In this document: piece by piece, positions 1-8,518 of the stretch
Position numbering within the stretch: position 1 is the first letter of the stretch
Layout of the letters: each line of letters starts with the position of its first letter
Source: Cellulomonas algicola
Lineage (GTDB): Bacteria > Actinomycetota > Actinomycetes > Actinomycetales > Cellulomonadaceae
Direction: 5' to 3'
NCBI RefSeq assembly: GCF_003851725.1
Contig: NZ_BHYL01000231.1
Coordinates: forward strand, 1 to 45,180
Length of the DNA stretch: 45,180 nt
Notes under the pieces: model-generated
The model's input: the letters and a program-made list of their open reading frames with translations, nothing else
Told to the model about the DNA's origin: nothing
Databases searched by the model: none
Made by a program: the position numbers and the translations under genes

Positions 1-625
1 CGTCCGGCACGGGCGTCCCGTCCGCGAGCGCGGCCCGCTCCGCCGGCGTCATCGCGCCGCCGACCCGCTGCCGTGACACGAGCACCGCGGTGACGACGGC
101 GAGCGCCGCAGTGGCCGCGACGGCCGGCCGCCAGCCGAACCCGGCGGCGACGCACGCCCCCACGGCGAGAGGCCCGATCAGGCCCACGCCCGACCCGACG
201 CCGTTGGCCTCGGTGACGGCCGCCGACGCCGCGGGGCCGTGGTGCTGCGCGAGCCCCGGCTGGGCCGAGCTGATCGCGAGGTTCCCACCGATCGCGAGCA
301 CGAACATCCCGAGCAGGCTCACCGCGAGCGACCCCGCGGTGAGCAGCACCGTGATGCCGACGACCACGACGGCGCACGACGCGAGCAGCGTCCAGCGCCG
401 CCCGCGGGCCCGCACCGAGCGCGGCGTGAGGAACGCCGTGAGGATCGCGCCCGCCGCCATCGCGGTGCCGTGCAGACCGGCCTGCGCGCCGGTGAGGTCG
501 AGGTCGTCGGCGAGCAGCGGCACGCTCGGGTTGAACGAGTAGAGCAGCCACCCCCACACGACGAAGCAGCCGTACAGCGCGACGGTGAAGCGGTCGCGCC
601 GGAGCCGCGGGTGGGAGGGGGTCAT
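1..625 (-). CDS. MFS transporter, 3' end cut by window edge
   Basis: The open frame runs from an ATG at 623-625 to the left edge without a stop, so only about 208 N-terminal residues are seen. The protein starts MTPSHPRLRRDRF and then shows alternating hydrophobic segments (YGCFVVWGWLLYSF, AAGAILTAFL, LLASCAVVVVGITVLL, LLGMFVLAIGGNLAIS, VGLIGPLAVGACVAAGF), with a basic RSVRARGRRW loop between the second and third. This is the N-terminal half of a 12-helix major facilitator protein; a GPLAVGACVAAGFGWR-type stretch in helix 5 suits the drug-exporter branch, but the substrate cannot be told. It diverges from the ferric-reductase-like gene. A TAACCT hexamer six bases before the ATG suggests a leaderless transcript. 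Confidence 0.8.
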   Translation of the reverse strand, partial: MTPSHPRLRRDRFTVALYGCFVVWGWLLYSFNPSVPLLADDLDLTGAQAGLHGTAMAAGAILTAFLTPRSVRARGRRWTLLASCAVVVVGITVLLTAGSLAVSLLGMFVLAIGGNLAISSAQPGLAQHHGPAASAAVTEANGVGSGVGLIGPLAVGACVAAGFGWRPAVAATAALAVVTAVLVSRQRVGGAMTPAERAALADGTPVPD

Positions 626-631
626 GCGGGC

Positions 632-637
632 AGGTTA
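632..637 (-). promoter_or_regulatory. -10 element (TAACCT), leaderless promoter of MFS gene
   Basis: On the minus strand TAACCT is followed by six bases and then the ATG at 625. No purine-rich Shine-Dalgarno site is present in between, so transcription probably begins at the start codon. No -35 consensus is visible. Confidence 0.5.
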
Positions 638-767
638 CGTCCCGCCGGTGACGCGTCCCGCGGGCCGGAGGTCCCCCGCGGCGCGCGGCCACCCGCTCGG
701 CCCATTCATGGCCGCCTCCCGCACTGCTCACGGGGTTCTCCCAGGAACGGGCACGAGCGTCAGTCCC

Positions 768-2192
768 GTGAGCACCACGACAGTCGAGCAGCCCCCGGCC
801 GCGGCACCCCCGCCGCTCCCCGTGCGCCTGCGTCCGCCGCGCACCGCCCGCTGGTGGCCCGACGCGGTCACCGCGCTGACGTGGGCCACCGTCGTGTGGG
901 TCGTCGGGCTGTGGGCGACGGGCGGCGGCGTCGGCGCGCTCGCCGGGTCGCCCGCCGACGTGCTCGGCTCGGTGGGCCGCCTGTCCGGGCTGCTCGCCAG
1001 CGACCTCCTGCTGCTGCAGGTGCTCGGCATGGCCCGCATCCCGTGGGCCGAGCGGGCGTTCGGCCAGGACCGGCTCGCGCGCTGGCACCGGTGGACGGGG
1101 TTCACGTCCTTCCACCTGCTGCTCGTGCACATGGCGACGCTCGTGGTGTCGTATGCGCTCGCCGCCGGCACGGGCGTGCTGCGCGAGGCGTGGGACATCG
1201 TGACGACGCTGCCCGGCATGCTGATCGCGGCCGCGGGCACGGCGCTGCTGGTGGCCGTCGTGACGTCGTCGCTGCGCGCCGCGCGCCGCCGGGTGCGGTA
1301 CGAGAGCTGGCACCTGCTCCACCTGTACGCCTACCTCGGCGTCGGGCTCGCGGTCCCCCACCAGCTGTGGACGGGGACGGACTTCGTCGGACGCCCGTGG
1401 GCCGCGGTGTTCTGGTGGACGCTCTGGGGTGCCGCGGTCACCGCGGTCCTCGTCTTCCGCGTCGGCGTGCCGCTGCGGACGTCCCTGCGGCACCGCCTGC
1501 GCGTGGACCACGTCGTGCCGGAGGCTCCGGGGCTGGTGTCGGTGCACGTCGGCGGGCGCCGGCTCGAGGAGCTCCGCGTCGACGCCGGGCAGTTCTTCGT
1601 GTGGCGCTTCCTCACCGGGCCCGGGTGGACCCGGGGGCACCCCCTGTCGTTGTCCGCCGTGCCCACGTCGGCCGGTCTGCGGCTCACCGTCGGGACGCGC
1701 GGCGACGACGGGGAACGCCTGGCCCGGCTGCGGCCCGGCACGCGCGTGCTCGTCGAGGGGCCGTACGGACGCCTGACTCCGCGCGCGCGCACGCGCCCAC
1801 GGCTCGCCGGCTTCGCCGCGGGCTCCGGCGTCGCCCCCGTCATGGCGCTCCTGCACGACAGCGCGTGGCAGGCGGGCACCGACACCCTCGTCCTGCGCGC
1901 GAGCTCCGTCGAGGAGACGCCGCTGGCCGCGGACGTCGCGTGGCTCGTGCGCGACCGCGGCCTGCGGTACGTCCCCCTGACGGGGCCACGCAGCACCACC
2001 GGCACGACCTGGCTGCCCGGCGACCTCGGTCACGTCCCCGGTCCCGACGCCGTCCGGTGGCTCGTCCCGGACCTCGACGAGCACGACGTCGTCGTCTGCG
2101 GCCCGGCGCCGTGGGCCGACGCGGTGGTCGCGGCGGTGCGAGCCGCCGGCGTCCCCGACTCCGCCGTCCACCTCGAGCGCTACGACTGGTAG
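768..2192 (+). CDS. Ferric reductase-like transmembrane flavoprotein
   Basis: About 474 residues. The N-terminal half is a multi-helix membrane domain with paired histidines (RWHRWTGFTSFHLLLVH and YESWHLLHLY), as in ferric reductase/NADPH oxidase b-type cytochromes. The C-terminal half is a ferredoxin-NADP reductase-like module with an FAD-binding stretch HPLSLSAVP, an NAD(P)-binding GSGVAPVMALL, and a terminal VVVCGPAPWAD plus HLERYDW. It probably moves electrons from cytosolic NAD(P)H through FAD and heme across the membrane. It is followed after 6 nt by an FMN-binding protein and then apbE, so the likely acceptor is the covalently flavinylated partner. The frame is open back to 585, but that would overlap the divergent MFS gene; GTG 768 is preferred, with ATG 708 as the alternative. 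Neither has a strong ribosome-binding site. Confidence 0.85.
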   Translation: MSTTTVEQPPAAAPPPLPVRLRPPRTARWWPDAVTALTWATVVWVVGLWATGGGVGALAGSPADVLGSVGRLSGLLASDLLLLQVLGMARIPWAERAFGQDRLARWHRWTGFTSFHLLLVHMATLVVSYALAAGTGVLREAWDIVTTLPGMLIAAAGTALLVAVVTSSLRAARRRVRYESWHLLHLYAYLGVGLAVPHQLWTGTDFVGRPWAAVFWWTLWGAAVTAVLVFRVGVPLRTSLRHRLRVDHVVPEAPGLVSVHVGGRRLEELRVDAGQFFVWRFLTGPGWTRGHPLSLSAVPTSAGLRLTVGTRGDDGERLARLRPGTRVLVEGPYGRLTPRARTRPRLAGFAAGSGVAPVMALLHDSAWQAGTDTLVLRASSVEETPLAADVAWLVRDRGLRYVPLTGPRSTTGTTWLPGDLGHVPGPDAVRWLVPDLDEHDVVVCGPAPWADAVVAAVRAAGVPDSAVHLERYDW

Positions 2193-2198
2193 GTCACC

Positions 2199-2741
2199 AT
2201 GAGACGTCTTGTCGCCCTCGCCGTCGGGACCGTGGCCGGTCTCGTCGCCCTCGTCGCCTACCCGACCAGCCGGAACGCGTCCGTCGACGCGGCCGCCGAC
2301 TCCCCCGCCGCTGCGCAGGCGAGCGGAGGCGGTTCGTCCACCGGCGGTGCGTCCTCCGCCGACGACTCCGACGCTGGCACGTCGGACGGCACGCCCGACC
2401 CGTCCGCGGACACTGCCGGCGGGTCGAGCGGCGCCACCGACGGTGCGCGGGGCTCGACCGGGGTGTCCGGCACGTTCACGGGCGCCGCGGTGCAGACCCG
2501 CTGGGGTCCGGTGCAGGTGCGGATCGTCGTGCAGGACGGCCGGATCACGTCCGCCGACGCGGTCGTCCACCCGGACGCGAACGGCCGCGACCGGCAGATC
2601 AACGCCTACGCGATCCCGCAGCTCGACCAGGAGGTCGTGAGCGCTCAGAGTGCGGGCATCGACCTCGTCTCGGGCGCGACCGTGACGAGCGACGGCTACG
2701 TCCAGTCGTTGCAGGACGCGATCGACCAGGCGTTCTCGTGA
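2199..2741 (+). CDS. Extracytoplasmic FMN-binding domain protein
   Basis: 180 residues. An N-terminal hydrophobic segment (residues 4-21) is a signal peptide or anchor. It is followed by a roughly 65-residue linker rich in Ser, Gly, Asp and Ala, typical of exported actinobacterial proteins. The C-terminal 90 residues form an FMN-binding domain of the RnfG/NqrC type. The flavinylation motif SGATVT is at residues 158-163, and Thr163 is the predicted site of covalent FMN attachment. The gene starts 6 nt after the ferric-reductase-like gene and its stop overlaps the apbE start. Inference: it sits outside the membrane, receives electrons from the upstream flavocytochrome and passes them to an extracellular acceptor or another surface enzyme. 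Confidence 0.85.
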   Translation: MRRLVALAVGTVAGLVALVAYPTSRNASVDAAADSPAAAQASGGGSSTGGASSADDSDAGTSDGTPDPSADTAGGSSGATDGARGSTGVSGTFTGAAVQTRWGPVQVRIVVQDGRITSADAVVHPDANGRDRQINAYAIPQLDQEVVSAQSAGIDLVSGATVTSDGYVQSLQDAIDQAFS

Positions 2742-3505
2742 CCGCGGTCGACGCGTCCGCCGCGCCGCGCCGGGCCTGGGTCGAGCACCACATGGGCATG
2801 CCGTGGAGCGTGCACGTGCGGGGCGAGGCCGCGCACGACGAGCTGACGGAACGCCTCGTCGCACAGGCGTTCGCGGAGGTCGACCGGATCGACGCACTGC
2901 TCAGCCCGTTCCGCGACGACTCCGAGCTGTCCCGGCTGCGGCGCGGTGAGCTCGCGCTGGCCGACGCGGCCCCCGAGCTGCAAGAGGTGGAGCGGCTGTG
3001 CCGGGCCGCGCTGGCGCGGACGCTCGGATGGTTCGACGCGTGGCGGTGGCGCGACGGCTTCGACCCGACGGGCCTCGTCAAGGGGTGGGCGGTGGCGCGG
3101 GCCGCACGGATCCTCGAGCCGATCGCGTCCGACGTGGCGGTGGACGCGGGCGGCGACCTGGCGGCACGGTGCGTCGACCCGGACGGCACGTGGCTGGTCG
3201 GTGTGGAGGACCCCGTGGACCGCACGCGCGTCCTGGCGACCGTCCCGGTCGGCACGGGTGCGGTGGCGACGTCCGGGACGGCGGCGCGCGGCTCGCACAT
3301 CGCCGACCCGCGCACGGGCGTCGCGGCGACGGGCGTCCGTCAGGCGACCGTGATCGGGCCGTCGGTCCTGTGGGCCGACGTCTTCGCCACCGCGGCCGTC
3401 GCGCAGGGCGTCACGGCCGTCGACCGGGTGCACGAGCTGCACGGCACGTCGGGCGTCCTCGTGCTGGACGACGGGTCGACCCACGCGTGGTCGAACCCGG
3501 TCTAG
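2738..3505 (+). CDS. apbE: FAD:protein FMN transferase (ApbE family)
   Basis: 255 residues from a GTG that overlaps the previous stop in a GTGA junction. ApbE uses FAD and Mg2+ to attach FMN to Thr in the SGAT-type motif of FMN-binding domains. Visible family motifs are HHMGMPWSV near residue 20, LLSPFRDDSELSRL at 54-67, DPTGLVKGWA at 109-118, VDAGGDL at 135-141, ATSGTAARGSHIADPRTG, and the metal-binding ADVFATAA near the C-terminus. It is shorter than typical ApbE (about 300-350 residues) and has no lipoprotein signal, which fits the cytoplasmic or non-lipidated actinobacterial form. The direct neighbour at 2199 carries a matching motif and is the obvious substrate. Confidence 0.9.
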   Translation: MTAVDASAAPRRAWVEHHMGMPWSVHVRGEAAHDELTERLVAQAFAEVDRIDALLSPFRDDSELSRLRRGELALADAAPELQEVERLCRAALARTLGWFDAWRWRDGFDPTGLVKGWAVARAARILEPIASDVAVDAGGDLAARCVDPDGTWLVGVEDPVDRTRVLATVPVGTGAVATSGTAARGSHIADPRTGVAATGVRQATVIGPSVLWADVFATAAVAQGVTAVDRVHELHGTSGVLVLDDGSTHAWSNPV

Positions 3506-3560
3506 CGACGAGCGTCCCGACGTGCCGTGCGCGGTCCGTCGCGGCGCGGCGCGACCCGGG

Positions 3561-4454
3561 TCAGAGCGGCTTGCCGCCCGTCACCGCGATGTAGTCGCCG
3601 CTCACGTAGCTGGACTCCTGCGACGCCAGGAACACGTACGCCGGGGCGAGCTCGGCGGGCTGCCCGGCGCGGCCGAGCGGCGTGTCGGAGCCGAACGAGT
3701 CGACCTTCTCGGGGTCCATCGTCGCGGGGATGAGCGGCGTCCAGATCGGGCCCGGGCAGACCGCGTTGACGCGGATGCCCTTCTCGCCGAGCTGCTGCGC
3801 GAGGCCGCGCGTGAAGTTGAGGATGCCGGCCTTGCTCGTCGCGTAGTCGAGCAGCGGCGGGCTCGGCTGCTGCGCCTGGATCGAGCTCGTGTTGATGATC
3901 GACGACCCGGGCTGCATGTGCGGCACCGCGGCCTTGGTGATCCAGAACAGCGCGTACAGGTTGGTCTTGAAGACGCGGTCGAGCTGCTCGGTGGTGATGC
4001 CGAGCAGGCCGTCCTCCTGCGCCATCTGGTAGGCCGCGTTGTTGACGAGGACGTCGAGCCCGCCGAGCTCGCGCACGGTCGTCTCGACGAGCTCGACGCA
4101 CGTCTGCTCGTCCTGGATGTCGCCGGGGGCGTGCACGGCGCGTCGCCCGGCCTCCTCGACGAGGCGCGCGGTCTCCTTCGCGTCCTCCTCCTCCTCGGGG
4201 AGGTAGGACAGCACGACGTCGGCGCCCTCCCGGGCGAACGCGAGCGCGACCGCCCGGCCGATGCCGGAGTCGGCGCCCGTGATCAGCGCACGCTTGCCCG
4301 CGAGCCGGTCGGCGCCCTGGTACGACGTCTCGCCGTGGTCGGGCTGGTGGTCCATCTGCTCGGTGAGGCCGGGGTGCGGGATCTGCTCCGCGTCCTGGGC
4401 CTCCTCACCGGGCTGCTGCGAGCGGGGGTCCTGGGGGGTGGTCTGGTCCGTCAT
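3561..4454 (-). CDS. Short-chain dehydrogenase, YghA/GSP39-type
   Basis: 297 residues, ATG at 4454. A hydrophilic N-terminal extension of about 48 residues (Gln/Asp/Pro rich) precedes the Rossmann fold. TGADSGIG (59-66) binds NAD(P), VNNAA is at 137-141, and the catalytic set is Ser190/191, Tyr204 and Lys208 (YATSK). The extension and overall length match the general stress protein 39 / E. coli YghA / glucose and ribitol dehydrogenase-like group rather than FabG. The substrate is unknown; members are often linked to desiccation or oxidative stress. It converges on apbE with 55 nt between stops. It lies just downstream of the ABC exporter pair but behind that unit's hairpin, so it is probably transcribed separately. 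Confidence 0.85.
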   Translation of the reverse strand: MTDQTTPQDPRSQQPGEEAQDAEQIPHPGLTEQMDHQPDHGETSYQGADRLAGKRALITGADSGIGRAVALAFAREGADVVLSYLPEEEEDAKETARLVEEAGRRAVHAPGDIQDEQTCVELVETTVRELGGLDVLVNNAAYQMAQEDGLLGITTEQLDRVFKTNLYALFWITKAAVPHMQPGSSIINTSSIQAQQPSPPLLDYATSKAGILNFTRGLAQQLGEKGIRVNAVCPGPIWTPLIPATMDPEKVDSFGSDTPLGRAGQPAELAPAYVFLASQESSYVSGDYIAVTGGKPL

Positions 4455-4506
4455 CGGTCCATCGTCGGCACGCGCGTCCGCGGAGCGCCACCGGAACGGG
4501 TGTCCA

Positions 4507-4538
4507 GGTGCGGCGCCCCGAGCCTCGGGCGCCGCACC
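4507..4538 (-). terminator. Hairpin terminator of ABC exporter operon
   Basis: A perfect 12-bp GC-rich inverted repeat (arms 4507-4518 and 4527-4538, 8-nt loop) starts six bases after the stop codon of the downstream ABC exporter gene. No U-tract follows, as is usual for actinobacterial terminators. Confidence 0.65.
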
Positions 4539-4543
4539 CGCGC

Positions 4544-6562
4544 TCACTCGTCGGCCGTCACCGCGGCCGCGAACTGGCTCGCGTACAGCCGCGCGTACGC
4601 GCCGTCGGCGGCGAGCAGCTCGTCGTGCGACCCCTGCTCGACGATCGACCCGTGCTCCATCACGAGGATGGTGTCGGCGTCGCGGATGGTCGACAGGCGG
4701 TGCGCGATCACGAAGGACGTCCGACCAGCGCGCAGCGCGTTCATCGCCTGCTGGACGAGCACCTCGGTGCGCGTGTCCACCGACGACGTCGCCTCGTCGA
4801 GGATGAGGATCGCCGGGTCCGCCAGGAACGCGCGCGCGATGGTCAGCAGCTGCTTCTCCCCTGCGGACACGTTGGCGCCCTCGTCGTCGACCTTCGTGTC
4901 GTACCCGTCGGGCAGCGTCCGCACGAACCGGTCGACGTGCGTGGCCTGCGCGGCGGCGACGATCTCCTCGTGCGTCGCGGAGTCGACGCCGTACGCGATG
5001 TTCTCCGCGAGCGTGCCGCCGAACAGCCACGTGTCCTGCAGCACCATGCCCATCTGCGAGCGCAGCTCGTCGCGCGTCAGGTCGCGCGTGTCGACGCCGT
5101 CGAGCGTGATCCGCCCGGAGTCGGCGTCGTAGAACCGCATGAGCAGGTTGACGAGCGTCGTCTTGCCCGCGCCCGTGGGCCCGACGATCGCGACGGTCGC
5201 GCCGGGCTCGGCGACGATCGACAGGTCGTCGATGAGGGGCGTGTCGGGGTCGTAGCGGAACGCGACGTGCTCGAACGTGACGCGCCCGCGGACGGGCCGG
5301 TCGAGCGTCGTGGCCGGCTCGGGGTCGGGCGTCTGCTCGGGCGCGTCGAGCAGCTGGAAGACGCGCTCGGCCGACGCGACGCCCGACTGCAGCAGGTTCG
5401 CCATGGACGCGATCTGCGTGATCGGCTGCGTGAACTGGCGGCTGTACTGGATGAACGCCTGCACGTCGCCGATGCTCATGGCTCCCGACGCGACGCGCAG
5501 CCCGCCGACGACCGCGACGACGAGGTAGTTGAGGTTCGCGAGGAAGCCCAGGGCGGGCTGGATGATCCCGGAGATGTACTGCGCCTTGAACGACGCCTGG
5601 TACAGCGCCTCGTTGCGCTCGTCGAACGTCTGCGCGGCCTCGTGCTGGCGGCCGAAGACGGTCACGAGCGCGTGCCCGGTGAACATCTCCTCGATGTGCG
5701 CGTTGAGCTTGCCGGTCCACGCCCACTGGTCGATGAACTGCGGCCGGGACCGCTTCGCGATCGCCCCCGCGACCATGACCGACGCCGGGACGGTGACGAG
5801 CGCGACGACCGCGAGCAGCGGCGAGATCCAGAACATCATGACGAGCACGCCGACGACCGTGAGCACGGACGTGATGAGCTGCGACAGCGTCTGCTGCAAG
5901 GACTGCGCGACGTTGTCGATGTCGTTGGTGACGCGGCTGAGCAGCTCGCCGCGCGGCTGGCCGTCGACGTACGACAGGGGCAGCCGGGACAGCTTCTTCT
6001 CGACGCGCTCGCGCAGCCGGTAGACGGTCCGCTGCACGACGCCCGCGGTGATGCGGCCCTGCAGCCAGCCGAACAGGAACGACCCGACGTAGATGACCAC
6101 GACGACGAGCAGCAGGTTGCGCAGCTGCGTGAAGTCGACGCCCTGCCCGGGCACGACGTCGGTGCCCTGAAGCATGTCGGCGAACTGCGTCTGCCCCTCG
6201 GCGCGCAGGCCGTCGATGGCCTGCTGCTTGGTGAGGCCTGCGGGCAGCTGGCCGCCGATCCAGCCGTCGAAGATGAGGTTGGTCGCGTTGCCCAGCAGCT
6301 TGGGTCCGATGACGGCGAGCACGACGGACGCGACACCGAGCACGATCACCGCGACGAGCGGCACGCGCTCGGGGCGCAGCTCGGTGAGGAACCGCCGGCC
6401 GGAGCCGCGGAAGTCCATCGACTTCTCGCCGGGCATGCCCATGCCGCCCATCGGGCCCGGACCGCCGCGCGGCGGCCGGCGGGGCACGGCGACGGCCTGC
6501 CCGGGACGGGCCGTGGGCACCGCCGGGTCGGCGGTGGGGGCGGGACGCTCCTGCTCGCTCAC
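4544..6562 (-). CDS. Heterodimeric ABC exporter, catalytic-site subunit
   Basis: 672 residues from a GTG that overlaps the upstream subunit's stop (GTGA). A roughly 45-residue cytoplasmic N-terminus with a Gly/Met-rich GGPGPMGGMGMPGEK stretch precedes six membrane helices and an ATPase domain. Walker A is GPTGAGKTT, Walker B is LILDE with the catalytic Glu590, and the switch is His621 (IAHRLST). The signature loop reads VSAGE (565-569) instead of LSGGQ. It resembles the TM288/BmrD partner of asymmetric exporters. Its intact Walker B pairs with the other subunit's intact signature to form the working ATP site. Such pumps export drugs, lipids or peptides; the substrate is not predictable. Confidence 0.88.
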   Translation of the reverse strand: MSEQERPAPTADPAVPTARPGQAVAVPRRPPRGGPGPMGGMGMPGEKSMDFRGSGRRFLTELRPERVPLVAVIVLGVASVVLAVIGPKLLGNATNLIFDGWIGGQLPAGLTKQQAIDGLRAEGQTQFADMLQGTDVVPGQGVDFTQLRNLLLVVVVIYVGSFLFGWLQGRITAGVVQRTVYRLRERVEKKLSRLPLSYVDGQPRGELLSRVTNDIDNVAQSLQQTLSQLITSVLTVVGVLVMMFWISPLLAVVALVTVPASVMVAGAIAKRSRPQFIDQWAWTGKLNAHIEEMFTGHALVTVFGRQHEAAQTFDERNEALYQASFKAQYISGIIQPALGFLANLNYLVVAVVGGLRVASGAMSIGDVQAFIQYSRQFTQPITQIASMANLLQSGVASAERVFQLLDAPEQTPDPEPATTLDRPVRGRVTFEHVAFRYDPDTPLIDDLSIVAEPGATVAIVGPTGAGKTTLVNLLMRFYDADSGRITLDGVDTRDLTRDELRSQMGMVLQDTWLFGGTLAENIAYGVDSATHEEIVAAAQATHVDRFVRTLPDGYDTKVDDEGANVSAGEKQLLTIARAFLADPAILILDEATSSVDTRTEVLVQQAMNALRAGRTSFVIAHRLSTIRDADTILVMEHGSIVEQGSHDELLAADGAYARLYASQFAAAVTADE

Positions 6563-8304
6563 GCCGCCTCCTCCGCGCTCACCTGCGAGTAGACGATCTC
6601 GCGGTAGGTCTCCGACGTCTCCAGCAGCTCGTGGTGGGTGCCGACGCCGACGACGGCGCCCTCCTCGAGCACGACGATGCGGTCGGCGTGCCGGATGGTC
6701 GCGACCCGCTGCGCGACGACGAGGACGGTCGCGTCGCGCGTCTCGGGGACCAGCGCGGCGCGCAGGGCCGCGTCGGTCGCGTAGTCGAGGGCCGAGAACG
6801 AGTCGTCGAACAGGTACACGTGCGGACGTCGGACGAGCGCGCGCGCGATGGCGAGCCGTTGTCGCTGACCACCCGACACGTTCGTGCCGCCCTGACTGAT
6901 CGGGGCGTCGAGCCCGTCGGCGAGCTCCTCGACGAACCCGCGCGCCTGCGCGACCTCGAGCGCGTGCCACAGCTCGTCGTCCGTCGCGCCGGGCCGCCCG
7001 AACTCGAGGTTGCTGCGCACCGTCCCCGAGAAGAGGTACGGCTTCTGCGGGACGAGCCCGATCTGCGTCCACAGCACGTCCGGGTCCAGGTCGCGCACGT
7101 CGACGCCGTCGAGCAGGACGGCACCGCCGGTCGCGTCGAACAGGCGCGGGACGAGGTTGAGCAGCGTCGTCTTGCCGGAGCCGGTCGAGCCGATGATCGC
7201 GGTCGTCCGGCCGGGCTCCGCGACCAGGTCGACACCGTGCAGGACCGCCTGCTCCGCGCCCGGGTACCGGAACTCCACGCCGCGCAGCTCGACCAGCCCG
7301 GGTCGCGACGTCGGCCCGACCGGGAGCCCGACGGGCTTCGCCGGCGGCTCGACGCTCGTCGTCGTCGACAGCACCTCGCCGATGCGCTCCGCGGACACCA
7401 CGGCCCGCGGGAACATCACGAACATCATCGTCGACATCATGACCGCGACCAGGATGTAGGCGATGTAGGACAGGAACGCGGTGAGCGCCCCGATCTGCAT
7501 CTCCCCCGCGTCGACGCGCTGCCCGCCGAACCACAGGACCCCGACGCTCGTGACGTTGAGCACGAGCATGACGGCCGGGAACATGAGCGCCATGAGCCGG
7601 CCGACGCGCAGCGACGTGTCGAACAGGTCCGTGTTCGCGGCGGCGAACCGCTGCGACTCGCGCTCCTCCCGCACGAACGCCCGCACGACGCGGATGCCCG
7701 TGATCTGCTCGCGCAGCACCCGGTTGATCGCGTCGATGCGCTTCTGCATGGACCGGAAGTACGGCACCATCCGCACGACGATCGCCGCGATGACGGCCGC
7801 GAGCACCGGGACGGCGAACAGCAGGATCCCGGACAGCCCGACGTCCTCCTGCAGCGCCATGACGACGCCGCCGACCAGCATGATCGGCGCGACGATCATG
7901 AGCGTGAACGTGAACAGCACGACCATCTGGACCTGCTGCACGTCGTTCGTGGTCCGGGTGATGAGCGTGGGGGCGCCGAAGTGGCCGATCTCCTGCGCGG
8001 AGAACGTCTGCACGTGGCCGAACAGCCGGCCGCGCACGTCGCGACCGAACGCCATCGCGGCCTTGGCGCCGAAGTAGACGGCGGCGACGGCGCACACCAC
8101 CTGGACCAGGCTGACGGCGAGCATGACGCCGCCGAGCCGGAGGATCTGCGTCGTGTCGCCCGTGGCGACGCCGTCGTCGATGATGCGGGCGTTGAGGCTG
8201 GGCAGGTAGAGCGTGGCGAGCGTCTGGACCAGCTGCAGGACGACGACCGCGACGACGGCGGAGCGGTACGGCCTCAGGTGGTGGCGCAGGAGCGTGACGA
8301 GCAC
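6559..8304 (-). CDS. Heterodimeric ABC exporter, degenerate-site subunit
   Basis: 581 residues, GTG at 8304 preceded by GGGAGAAGG. Six transmembrane helices are followed by an ATPase domain: Walker A GSTGSGKTT (372-380), canonical signature VSGGQ (476-480), Walker B LFDDS in which Asp501 replaces the catalytic Glu, and VVAQRV where Gln532 replaces the switch His. These two changes mark the degenerate ATP site of TM287/TM288-type exporters. The gene is first in a two-gene operon with its partner, joined by a GTGA overlap. A promoter (TTGTCC, 18 nt, TAGCGT) lies about 60 nt upstream. Confidence 0.88.
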   Translation of the reverse strand: MLVTLLRHHLRPYRSAVVAVVVLQLVQTLATLYLPSLNARIIDDGVATGDTTQILRLGGVMLAVSLVQVVCAVAAVYFGAKAAMAFGRDVRGRLFGHVQTFSAQEIGHFGAPTLITRTTNDVQQVQMVVLFTFTLMIVAPIMLVGGVVMALQEDVGLSGILLFAVPVLAAVIAAIVVRMVPYFRSMQKRIDAINRVLREQITGIRVVRAFVREERESQRFAAANTDLFDTSLRVGRLMALMFPAVMLVLNVTSVGVLWFGGQRVDAGEMQIGALTAFLSYIAYILVAVMMSTMMFVMFPRAVVSAERIGEVLSTTTSVEPPAKPVGLPVGPTSRPGLVELRGVEFRYPGAEQAVLHGVDLVAEPGRTTAIIGSTGSGKTTLLNLVPRLFDATGGAVLLDGVDVRDLDPDVLWTQIGLVPQKPYLFSGTVRSNLEFGRPGATDDELWHALEVAQARGFVEELADGLDAPISQGGTNVSGGQRQRLAIARALVRRPHVYLFDDSFSALDYATDAALRAALVPETRDATVLVVAQRVATIRHADRIVVLEEGAVVGVGTHHELLETSETYREIVYSQVSAEEAA

Positions 8305-8364
8305 GGGACCTTCTCCCTGGTCGGGCGGAGGTCGGGCTCTCGTGCACCGTCGTCCGCTCTGGCG

Positions 8365-8394
8365 ACGCTAGAACTCCCGGCTTGCCCCGGACAA
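8365..8394 (-). promoter_or_regulatory. Promoter of ABC exporter operon
   Basis: On the minus strand, TTGTCC (8389-8394) and TAGCGT (8365-8370) are separated by 18 nt. This is one of the few places in the window with both a recognisable -35 and -10. The predicted leader of about 55 nt ends in a GGGAGAAGG ribosome-binding site. Confidence 0.5.
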
Positions 8395-8432
8395 CGGCAA
8401 AGGGCCCGTGTCGTGCCCGCGTTCGCCGCAGG

Positions 8433-8468
8433 CGAAGAGCCCCGCGGCGACAGCCACGGGGCTCTTCG
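8433..8468 (-). terminator. Hairpin terminator after nfeD-slipin operon
   Basis: A perfect 12-bp inverted repeat (8433-8444 and 8457-8468, loop 12 nt) lies about 50 nt after the SPFH gene's stop and upstream of the ABC exporter promoter. It has no U-tract. It separates the two minus-strand units. Confidence 0.65.
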
Positions 8469-8518
8469 GGAGATGCGGTCGTCCCGCGCGGGTCGTCCGA
8501 CCAGGGGCTGCCCGGTCG

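Noticed and set aside
585-768. Upstream starts for the ferric-reductase-like gene (585, 708)
   Set aside because: 585 overlaps the divergent MFS gene. 708 is possible but adds a 20-residue polar stretch without a ribosome-binding site.
239-3505. A 1088-codon open frame covering three genes on the + strand
   Set aside because: Only its 3' part from 2738 (apbE) has protein-like content; the rest is Arg/Ala/Pro-rich shadow of the ferric-reductase-like and FMN genes, a common effect of high GC.
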